Position numbers and translations under genes: made by a program. From positions 96,818,177-96,882,176 of the forward strand of contig CM019827.1 of assembly GCA_009763385.1 (NCBI GenBank): a stretch of 64,000 nt of DNA, given 5' to 3'. The notes beneath the pieces were generated by a model. The model did no database searches and was not told the origin of the DNA. It saw nothing but the letters and a program-made list of their open reading frames with translations. Positions within the stretch are counted from its first letter, which is position 1, and each line of letters begins with the position of its first letter. Below, in pieces: positions 34,492 through 43,973 of the stretch. Origin of the DNA: Coix lacryma-jobi var. lacryma-jobi (lineage: Eukaryota > Streptophyta > Magnoliopsida > Poales > Poaceae).

Positions 34492-36241
34492 CTATATTAC
34501 CACGTAGCTCTGTAGAGGGGCTCTGTCAGGCTGAGTCGCTGCCTTAGTGATAGCATCGTACGGGTCCTCGTCGTCGTCCGACTCAACGGTGACCTCGTAG
34601 TACGGTGGCTTAATGTGCAACCTGGTGCTCCGGTGCAGCCACTGCAGGTATAGGTCGAAGACGCCCTGGTCGTACAGCTCGCCGTGCTCAACGTCCTGCT
34701 GGTACCTGTTTGTCCAACTCAGGACATGATCGGCGTGCTCCGCGCGCCAATCAACAGGGTTCTTCCGTCTGGTTTGGCGCTTCACCCTGTAATGCAAAGG
34801 AAACCCATCTGTTAGAGCATAAGATAGAATTTTACTAGAGTAATTGAACATGATTGTGGACGATACTTACTTGTGCAACCTCTGATCCGTGCTAAAAAGA
34901 GGTGGAGGAAACTCCTGTCGTAATCCAAACTGACGCATCACCCTGATGGGCAGGTGCATCTCGACCACGTAGAAGCAAATAAGAGGGACGGTGCAAAGCC
35001 AGTCCACACGGTCCAGGTCCGTGGCGGGGTCGAACATGTCCACGTACAGGTCCCAGGGCTCCCACAGACCTGTTTTTAATGAACAAACATAGTTAGTCAT
35101 GTTCCTGTTTGACTATAAAAAATGAACTCATTCTGGACTTACTTGATGCTCTGTCAAGACGTCCAGCAAGTCCGTGTACTGGTGGTAGTGGCGCTGGGGG
35201 TTGCCTCTAACTGGCTTTGCCGTGGACCAGACATACAGAGCAGTGGGGCGGGTGTCCTCGTGCGTCCACACCTGCATTCCAATTTGAATCAGTTAAATGA
35301 CTGTAAACTTGTAAAAGCACACGCACGCAAGAGGTATGTACTTACCGCATCGTCTCGACAACGGGGACGACCCACAGGCAGCCGCTGCCAGGCCCAAACC
35401 TGGAGCAGGGGCAGGCACCCTCCCAAGCTAGAGGAGGCATGCCCCCGCCGGCACCCCTCGCACAGCTGTCTGTACAGCCAGGCTAGCACAACGCTCCCCC
35501 AGCTGTAGCCAGCGATGTTCTCCCACGGCTGTGCGAGGATGGGGATGAACATCCAGCTGATCGTGTTCCCCGATGAGTCGGGAAACAGGAAGGCCCCAAT
35601 AAAGTGCCACAACCACACTCTGGCATACCTCTCCACTACCTGTGGGTTGGCGTTAGGGGGGCAACCCACAAAGTGCTCGGTGATCCATGACGAAGGCACC
35701 CCAGAAGTCTTCATATTTGTTTTAAAAAAGTTGAAGTTAGGACATGATAGTAGGAATCGTATGCAACTAAATTAGAAAAACAAATTGTAGCTTACTTGTT
35801 CCTCTTGGCATCTGCGTCGTCCGGGGGCCTACGACCACAGAACTGGTGGACGGTGTCCATCCACGTGTCCGAGTCAACAATCCCCGTCACGGGGAGACCG
35901 CCCAGACGTAGACCAAAAATCTTGGCCACGTCCTGTAACGTCACCGTCATCTCCCCGCAGGCGAGGTGGAAGGTGTGCGTCTCGGGACGCCACCTGTCCA
36001 CCAGCGCGGTCAGGAGCGCCGGGTCAAGCGGGCACGCCGCGTCGGTGGCAATGCGGGCCAGCACCAACAAGCCCGCGCGCCGTATGAAGGGTGTGTAGCG
36101 CTCGTCCCACCGGTGCCAGAGGTGGGTGCGTGGTCTCAGCAACGTCAAACGCTCCGGAGGGGCGTAGTCCGTCAGCCTGTGCGCCCGGTGCTCGGCGTCG
36201 TAGTACGGCTCAAGGAGAGGGTACGCCGGAGGGTTCGCCAT
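34492..36241 (-). CDS. Plant mobile domain (PMD) protein of the MULE-type element
   Basis: PMD proteins (related to MAIN/MAIL1 and to the long form of phosphatase 7) occur as host genes and inside plant transposons. The exon set on the - strand is about 36241-35796, 35709-35346, 35271-35143, 35069-34871 and 34786-34492, with GT...AG-like borders. Diagnostic blocks: LACGEMTVTLQDVAKIFGLR in exon 1, WLWHFIGAFLFPDSSGN and YSWGSVVLAWLYRQLC in exon 2, WDLYVDMFDPATDLDRVDW in exon 4. The tail is acidic (ESDDDEDPYD). The exon 1/exon 2 junction does not obviously keep frame at the splice sites I chose, so the border or the gene may be damaged. ATG 36241 lies right after a splice acceptor, so fusion to the upstream transposase exon is possible, but the phase does not match. 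Confidence 0.7.
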
Positions 36242-36375
36242 CCTGTTTATTTAAACAAAACATACGATCAGGTTAGTACAGCGTCTAAAATAATAAAGCA
36301 TATGTACAAAAATAACAAAAACATTCAAATAATTAATATAACTAAAGATACAAATGAAGTGGTGTCGTTGTACAC

Positions 36376-36812
36376 CTGTTGTCTTTGTCTACGATGGAAG
36401 GCTGCATTATGCCCTGGCATGTGGCAAACAGAGCATAGGTTCGTGCTCGGTGTCTGGTCGAAGTCCCCCCCGCCATACCTATCCATATTGTCCATGTCCC
36501 CCTTTAGTCTCTTCTTCCTCCTCCTACCCTTACCTACCTTCAGCACCTCAGGATCAGGCATAAAGTCTCTACCCAAGTTTGGAGGCCATTGAGTGGGATC
36601 AAGGTAAGGCTCGAAGCTGCTCTGCCATATTGCGACGGTGTTGCTCCGGCGATAGTAGTCGGACATATATGGTAGGGCCTTGTAGTTATATCTGCGTGCT
36701 CTACAGGACGCAATCATGTGAGAGCAAGGGGCATGCATTATCTGCGGCACGTTACAACTGCATTCCACTCTTTCAAGATCGATCCGATAGTTGCGACCAC
36801 CATAACGTGCCG
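36376..36812 (-). pseudogene. C-terminal exon of a MULE transposase (SWIM zinc finger), 5' part deleted
   Basis: The - strand frame enters from 36812 and carries a SWIM finger (CSCNVPQIMHAPCSH, pattern CxC..CxH), then KGRRRKKR, then a CCHH-type knuckle (CSVCHMPGHNAAFH). It ends at a GTGTAC donor at 36375. SWIM fingers follow the DDE catalytic domain in MULE transposases; that domain is absent because the sequence changes to retrotransposon LTR at 36813. Confidence 0.8.
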
Positions 36813-38239
36813 AGGGTTCGAGGATGCGCTCGAGGGTGTGGCTCGGGAACGTGCTCGAGGGTAGTGCGATTCGCCCGAGGCATGGGGCTCGATACGGTCG
36901 AGGGTGCGGCTCGAGGAAGGAGACGACCGCGGCGGAACTCCGGCGATCCGGCGACCCTGTACACCAGGCACGGCCACCAGTAGCCGGTTAGGAGCGCAAG
37001 AAGGCAAGGAAAGAAGATCAGAGGTCAGAGGGAGGAGAGGTGGAGCGACGGCGACGAATTCCGTCGACCCGAGTCGGTCGGCTTCTCACCGGCGCTGAGG
37101 AAGACGGGCTTGCACTCGGCGGTGGGAGGCGGTAGCGGTGGAATTGAGGAGTGGGAAAACTTCACGGGCTCGAGGCGGAGCTGTTGGGTTAGTTGGTTGA
37201 TCGGCGGAGACTCTGGAGTGTGCTGGCCATGGTGGTGGGGTGAGTGCGGAGCTCCGGCCGGCCGGCGGGCCTTTTATAGGCGCGGCCAGGGGCAGATAGA
37301 GAGCGCGCGGGGGTGGATAAGAATGCCCGTGGCGCGTGCTATCGATCTCATGATGAAGAAAGGACGGAAATTAGTTTGGGACCCAGGCGTCGTGCTTGCC
37401 GGCGACGGCCACGCGGCGGCGACGTCGGGGAACAGTGGGGGACGGGGGCGGAGGTCAGCGCTTGCGCGTGCGGATGCGGAATGATGGCGCGGACAGCGGC
37501 GGCAGGTTGGAGGCAGGCGAGTAGCTGCCAGGCGCGTGGTGCACGCGGCGCCGGCGAGCTGCCATGACCGGCCCCCCTGGCCCTAGGTAGAAGATGAACA
37601 GGGCTAGGGTGTAGGGTTTGACTTTCTGTATTTTGCAAATTTCTCCCAAAAATTAAACTGAGCAGCAAAAACTCAAAATACCAAAGTTGTGCAGAAAAAG
37701 GAGATCTACAACTTTGTCAAAAAGAATATTTTCAAATTCCAAACAGTTTCTTGAATTATTTTCGAAATCAGAAAAGGGGACACTTTTAAGATTTGAATAA
37801 TTTCAAAATTACTTTTGATTTTATATAGAAACTTGAAAATTTGTAAACACCAAAGTTGTTCCTCTTGACAAGATCTACAACTTTGCTTTTTGGACCAAGT
37901 CTAAATTTTGAATAGTTTTTAAATTATTAAAAGAGGGGTAAAAGCCAGGGTTTGGAAATTAGGGTTTTTCAAAAGGACTTTGAAATCTGATTTTTGATTT
38001 TGGGTTTTGAACAACACAACAAAGCTTCCAGACACAAAACTGAACAAGAATTAAACAAGGCTAGACACAGAGGTGAAATTACCATTTTTGCCCTTAAAGG
38101 AAGATTTGGGCTTTAGGGTTTTTGAAAAGAGATTGCTACATAAGTACTAAGCAAACATAAATGCAAGGCAAGAATGATTAATGACTAATGATGATGACAT
38201 GTCAGGTTAATTACATTTTTAAACACCCGAGGTGTTACA
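36813..38239 (-). mobile_element. Truncated 3' LTR of the chromovirus
   Basis: Matches 46413-47839 without indels and with about nine substitutions, eight of them transitions. Only the first 1427 bp (from the TG end) remain of about 3866. The break at 36812/36813 joins it to MULE coding sequence. Confidence 0.92.
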
Positions 38240-38254
38240 GCCTTTCCCCCTAAT
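38240..38254 (-). other. Polypurine tract of the chromovirus
   Basis: On the - strand TTAGGGGGAAAGGC directly precedes the LTR start TGTAACACC. Confidence 0.85.
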
Positions 38255-38309
38255 AGAAATCTCGCCCCGAGATTTCACGTCTTAAGAAGGAAAAGGCAAA
38301 ACCTTACAT

Positions 38310-41300
38310 CTACAGAGTATCGAGAAAGTCGGGATAGTTCTTTGCTAAGAAGTCTTCAGACTCCCAAGTGGCTTCTTCTTCAGAGTGTTGGTTCCATTGG
38401 ATCTTGTACCATCTTGTGGTGGTCCTCCGGGTAACACGATCTTTGTGATCCAACACGCGAACTGGATACTCAGAGTATGACAGATCGGGTTCTAATTCAA
38501 CACCTTCAACTTCCACCACGTGTTCGGGTACTCGGAGACACTTCTTGAGTTGGGAGACGCGAAACACATTATGGACAGCGGAAAGATGATCGGGCAACCT
38601 TAGCTTGTAAGCTACCTTGCCACAACATTCCAGAATTTCAAAGGGACCAATATACCGAGGTGCTAACTTCCCTTTAACTCCAAAACGAGTGACTCCCTTG
38701 GTGGGTGAGACTTTCAGGTACACATAATCTCCGATTTGAAACTTCAGAGGTCGACGTCTTTTGTCGGCATAGCTCTTCTGTCGAGATTGCGCAATTTTCA
38801 TATTCTCTTGTATTTGCTTGAATTTTTCTTCCATATCTTTCACTAGGTCAACTCCAAAGAATTCTCTTTCTCCAGGTTCAGACCAACTGAGGGGTGTACG
38901 ACAACGGCGACCGTACAGTGCTTCAAAGGGTGCCATTTTGATGCTCTCTTGGTAACTGTTATTATATGAGAATTCTGCCAAGGGCAAACAGTTATCCCAA
39001 GTATCTGCGAAGGTGAGCACACATGCTCTCTTAACATATCCTCTAACACTTGGTTGACTCGCTCAGTTTGTCCATCTGTTTGTGGATGATATGTTGTACT
39101 ATGCAAGAGCTTGGTTCCAAGTGAGGTATGGAACGCTTTCCAAAATTTTGCGACAAACTGGGTACCACGATCAGAGACAACGGTCTTGGGTATGCCATGG
39201 AGTTTTACTATGTGGTTCTTGTACAAAGTGGCATATGTGGGACGGTGTAGCTGGTTTTGACTGGCAGGAAATGAGCTTGCTTAGTGAGGCGATCCACGAT
39301 CACCCAGATGGAATCAAAACCTTTTGGTGTCTTTGGTAGTCCATTGATAAAATCCATACTGATATCGTCCCATTTCCAAGCAGGTACAGGTAAAGGTTGC
39401 AATTCTCCTCCGGGCCTCATGTGCACGGCTTTGACTTTCTGGCAAGTATCACACTGATCGACATACCGGGCGATCTCAATCTTCATCTTTGTCCACCAGA
39501 ACCTTTGCTTCAAGTCCTGGTACATCTTGTTGCTGCCGGGGTGGATGGAGAATCTAGTCAAGTGTGCTTCATCAAGGATTAACTTTCTTAACTCAGGCAC
39601 TTTAGGAACTACTAACCGATTCTTAAACCATACTACTCCTGTATCATCAATCCCGAAACAATCAGCCTTTCCGGATTGGACCTTTTCGATGATGTGCTTG
39701 ATTCCAGGGTTATCTTTCTGTGCAGCGATGATCTGCTCTTTGATAGGGGTTTCTATTCTGATATTATTCAGAGTTCCTTGTGGAATCATTTCAATATTTA
39801 ACTTTTCCAGCTCATAACACAAAGAAGAATCATAGGGTTTCATCATCAGACAGTTGCAATATGACTTGCGACTGAGCGCATCGGCAACCACATTCGCCTT
39901 ACCCGGATGGTAATGCACTTCAAGATCATAGTCCTTAATTAACTCAAGCCATCTTCTCTGTCTCATATTCAGCTCTTCTTGAGTGAAGATATACTTCAGG
40001 CTTTTGTGATCAGTGTACACATTACAGGTACTGCCCAACAGATAATGATGCCAGATCTTCAAGGCATGCACTACTGCTGCTAACTCGAGATCATGAGTTG
40101 GATAATTCTCTTCATGTCGCTTAAGCTGTCGGGAGGCATATGCGATCACTCGACCTTCTTGCATCAAAACACAGCCCAAACCAGTACCAGATGCATCACA
40201 GTAGACATCAAAGGGCTTCTCGATGTTCGGCTGGGCTAGCACTGGTGATGTAGTTAACAGTTTCTTCAGAGTTTGAAAGGCTTGCTCACAGGCTGGTGAC
40301 CAGACAAACTTCACAGAATTCTTTACTAACTCAGTGATAGGCTTGGCGATTCTTGAGAAATCTGGGATGAATCGACGATAATATCCTGCCATTCCCATAA
40401 AGCTGCGGACTTGGTGAACAGTGGTAGGTGGCTTCCAATCCAGAATGTCTGCCACTTTACCAGGGTCAACTGACACACCTTCAGCGGATAGGACATGACC
40501 AAGAAACTGTATCTGATCTAACCAGAACTCACATTTACTGAACTTGGCATAAAGCTGATGATCTCTGAGACGGGATAGAACGATACGAAGATGTTCGGCA
40601 TGATCTTCAGGGGTTTTTGAGTAGACAAGGATGTCGTTAATGAACACGACCACGAATTTATCAAGCTCTGGCATGAACACAGAGTTCATGAGGTACATGA
40701 AATGAGCAGGGGCATTGGTCAAACCGAAGGACATGACCAAGTACTCATATAGGCCGTATCTGGTGGTGAAAGCTGTTTTAGGAATATCTTCAGGACGAAT
40801 CTTTATTTGGTGGTAGCCAGATCTGAGATCGATCTTGGAGAATACTTTGGCTCCAGCTAACTGGTCAAAGAGAAGATCAATACGAGGCAAGGGATATTTA
40901 TTTTTGATGGTGACCTCATTGAGTGGGCTATAATCAATGCACATTCTGAGAGTCTTGTCTTTCTTCTTTACAAAGATTGCAGGACAGCCCCAAGGAGACG
41001 AGCTTGGGCGAATGAAACCCTTGTCCAACAAATCTTGTAATTGGATTTTTAGCTCTGCCAACTCTCTGGGAGGCATTCGATAAGCCCTGCGGGATATGGG
41101 AGCAGTCCCGGGCTTTAGCTCTATGGCAAACTCGACATCACGGTCAGGAGGCAGACCAGGCAAATCCTCAGGAAAAACATCAGGGAATTCACAGACCACG
41201 GGGATGTCTCTGGTTTCCAGGACATAGGCGGTATTTATTTGAGTGGCTGCTGGTTTTCGAGGTATTGGAAGTTGGAGAAGGAGTTTGGAGGTGCTGTTAG

Positions 41301-42777
41301 GAATGTCCACTCTCACAACTCTATTCAGGATGTCGATCATGGCTTTATACTGGCACATCCAATTCATGCCTAGGATGACATCTATCTCCTGATCACGTAG
41401 CACTATCATGGTGGTAGGAAATACATGTTCCCCCAACATTACTGGTATACGGCGAACCACTTCCTTAGTACTTATACGCCCTCCAGGCGAAAATATGCAG
41501 AAACTTTCTTTTAAATCCTCAATTGATATCTCATGCTTGATGACAAAAGTACGACTGATGAAGGAATACGATGCACCAGAATCAAACAACACAACTGCAG
41601 GGTGATTGGCAACAGGAAACCTACCGATCATGACGGGCTCTCCTTCTGGGATGTCGCCGACAGTGGTGTAGTAGACTTGCCCGTGCTTCTTGACAACTTT
41701 GCCTTTCTGACCATGCTGCTGCTGGGCACGGTGCTGTTGCTGCTGCTGAGATCCTCCAGGATTCTTCTGAGTATTCTGGGCATACCTCTTGGGCTTTGGG
41801 CACTCACGAGACCAGTGACCAAGCTGGCCGCAGTTGTAGCAGGGATGGTTGTAGGCTATTTGTGGAGTGGTGATACGAACACCTGGGGCGTTCGGCTGTG
41901 TGGCACTCTGCTGGTTGGCATTATGGGTGGTGGCCGCGGTACGGACGACCACTTGCTGGTTGGGGTAAGGTAGGCGATTTTGGTGGTGACTGGGGTGGTA
42001 TATGACCCTCTGGCGCTTGTGACCGCCAGAAAAACTGCTGGATCCTGCTTTCTTCTTCTTCTTTTTCTCTTGATACTGACGGTTGCTTTCTTCATATGCA
42101 ACAGCACGATCAACGGCATCATGATACGAACCGGTCAGGTTATTGGACAGACTTCTGCGGATCTTAGGATGCAGACCTCTAAGGAAACAATCCCTCTTCT
42201 TTTCATCTGTGTTGACATACTCTGAGGCATACTGGCTAAGATGGTTGAACTGACCCACATACTGCATCATTGTGGAGTCCTTCTGCTGCAGTGCCAGAAA
42301 CTGATCAAGCTTCATCTTCATTAATCCCGAAGGGATGTGATGTGCACGGAAAGCTGTGCGGAACTCTTCCTAGGTCAACTGATGACCTTCTGGCTGGGCA
42401 GCCAACAGGTTGGCATACCAAGCGCTTGCTGGACCACGAAGCTGCTGGGAAGCGAACCGGGGCTTCTGGATGTCGGTACAGCGGAGAAGACTGAACTTTT
42501 GCTCCATAGAGCGGAGCCAAACATCAGCTTCCAAGGGTTCATCGGCCTTGGTGGAAACTGGTGGACGGGTCTCGGTGAAATCCACATATGTGGTCTCGTT
42601 GTTGATGTTATGGCGACCATGGTGACCATTGTTCTGCTGCCCCTGATTTTGAGCCATCAGGTTAGCAGCGGCTGCCAAGGCTGCAATGGCATCTGCTAGC
42701 GTAGCAGGAACAGGTGGAGGGTTTGGAAGGTTGGCATCATCAGAACCTCCAGCTCCAGTGCGAGTGTTCACAGGCAT
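38310..42777 (-). pseudogene. gag-pol of the chromovirus, with one nonsense, two frameshifts and a mutated RT site
   Basis: Starts at ATG 42777 (gag). A TAG at about 42370 replaces a Trp-type codon inside gag; the same phase then continues to 39208. Domains after gag: zinc knuckle CYNCGQLGHWSREC, protease VVLFDSGASYSFIS, RT, RNase H (DASGTGLGCVL, ending ADALSRK), then integrase with an HHCC finger (HPGSNKMYQDL..CDTCQK). The RT box reads VVFINDILVYS, so the first Asp of the usual DD pair is Asn. Integrase shifts phase near 39230 (one base lost) and again near 39025-39040 (two bases extra in a GA repeat). It then ends in GKLAPRYIGPFEIL and a chromodomain (YPVRVLDHKDRV..WNQHSEEEATWES), stop at 38310. 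The copy cannot be autonomous. Confidence 0.92.
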
Positions 42778-43033
42778 CTGTTAAGCAACTTGGAACTTAG
42801 CATTCATAGATAGGGTTCTGAAACAACTGACTGATAAGCTTCACTGATACAAAGGTTGATAGATTGATAAAGATGACTGACAGATAACAACGGACTGATA
42901 AGGGGAAAAAGGTACGAAAAGAAAGATACAGACTGACTTAACAAAAGACAGACTAATGCTCCCAAACCTAGACTAAGGTTTTAGGTAAGCAGGTGGTACA
43001 GACACACGGGATCTCCATCTCCTAAAGACGGGT
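42778..43033 (-). other. Spacer between accessory ORF and gag
   Basis: 256 bp, no open frame of note. The upstream leader at 43643-43955 likewise shows nothing coding. Confidence 0.6.
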
Positions 43034-43642
43034 CTAGTCCTCATCGATGATGATCATTTCTTCGTCGTCGTCTTCTTCTTCGAGGATGAGCTCAGGCTCT
43101 TCCTCATCGTCCTCGTCTTCAGCGTGGACGTCCTCAGCAGGTTCAATTTCTTCGTCCACGTCTGGCTCTTGTTCCACATCGGGTTCTTCCACTACTCCGT
43201 CCTCAGGGTCTTCCATAACCGGGGGTACCAAGGGGTGGAGTTGATCATACAGCTGATGCACTTCCTCATGAAGCATATCATTGAACTGTTCAATCTGAGC
43301 TGTGTACTGCTGCAGTCCGTGGAGCTCGGCTCTGGTGACGTCCTCGCGGATCCAAGCATCATTGCGCTGCTCGATAGCGCGAACCGTGTTCCGGTTGGCC
43401 TGCTCCAGGGAAGCTCGTGCCTCATAAAACTCCAGGCGTGAGTGGTAGAAGTCATGCTCCAAGTTCTTCAGCTCAGCCTTCAGATCCTTGATCTCCTCCT
43501 TCAGGTTCTTACGGGTGCGGCGGGGAAAGCGACGACTGTTGGAAGATTCTCCAGTCTCCTCCTCAGCGCGTGGTGCCAGCTGGTGGCGTGGCACACCATG
43601 CGGTCCAATCGACTTGCGGGCAGTCAGCTTGATACGGGCCAT
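43034..43642 (-). CDS. Accessory ORF upstream of gag: histone H3-tail-like N-terminus, coiled coil, acidic tail
   Basis: 202 residues, intact, between the primer site and gag; not part of the standard Tekay/Del gene set. Residues 2-11 read ARIKLTARKS against ARTKQTARKS of histone H3. Over H3 positions 1-21, 14 are identical with a single inserted residue, including R2, K4, T6, A7, R8, K9, S10, G12, P16, R17, Q19, L20 and A21. K14 and K18 of H3 are not kept. A basic linker (RRFPRRTRKNLKEE) is followed by a long coiled coil (about residues 45-135). The last 60 residues are almost all Asp/Glu, as in histone chaperones. The ATG at 43642 is the natural start because the similarity begins at residue 2. 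The role is unknown: a histone mimic or chromatin-binding factor is inference. Confidence 0.85.
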   Translation of the reverse strand: MARIKLTARKSIGPHGVPRHQLAPRAEEETGESSNSRRFPRRTRKNLKEEIKDLKAELKNLEHDFYHSRLEFYEARASLEQANRNTVRAIEQRNDAWIREDVTRAELHGLQQYTAQIEQFNDMLHEEVHQLYDQLHPLVPPVMEDPEDGVVEEPDVEQEPDVDEEIEPAEDVHAEDEDDEEEPELILEEEDDDEEMIIIDED

Positions 43643-43955
43643 GTCTGGACAAGATTAGATGGATGAGAAAGGCTAGCAAGAACAGGTAAAGGCATACTAC
43701 CCCAACGAACTTAGAGAGGAAGTTAACTTAAGTGATTATGACATGATGCATGAATCGTTCCTACGGAACAAAGCAATGCAATAAATAAATAAGGTACATA
43801 GGGCTTAGATCATGTTGTTCCACTAGCTAGTGTTGCCATATGAGAGACAAGATGAGAGAAGCAATTTGGACTCAAAATAGTCAAGTTTAGTTTGTTTGAA
43901 CTCAAAAGGTCTTTTGAAGTTTTCGCAAAAAACGAACACTGCAACGTTAAAGTGA

Positions 43956-43970
43956 GATGCTCCGATACCA
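43956..43970 (-). other. Primer binding site of the chromovirus
   Basis: TGGTATCGGAGCATC on the - strand, three bases after the CA end of the 5' LTR; complementary to the 3' end of initiator tRNA-Met, the usual primer. Confidence 0.88.
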
Positions 43971-43973
43971 CTC

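Larger units (their letters stand above)
31430..36812. mobile_element. Truncated MULE-type element with transposase tail, PMD gene and two GRF zinc-finger genes
   Basis: The segment holds, in order: a hairpin array, a GRF-type gene on +, a second GRF-type gene on -, another hairpin array, a plant-mobile-domain gene on -, and the C-terminal exon of a SWIM-type transposase on -. The transposase upstream of 36812 is missing: the sequence switches there to the LTR of the chromovirus. PMD and SWIM domains are often found in plant Mutator-like elements. The left border near 31430-31510 is approximate, with LINE-tail-like sequence at 31434-31475 and no inverted repeat confirmed. Confidence 0.6.

Noticed and set aside
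43956..43970. tRNA gene suggested by the tRNA-Met match
   Set aside because: Only the primer-binding complement next to an LTR; no cloverleaf sequence around it.
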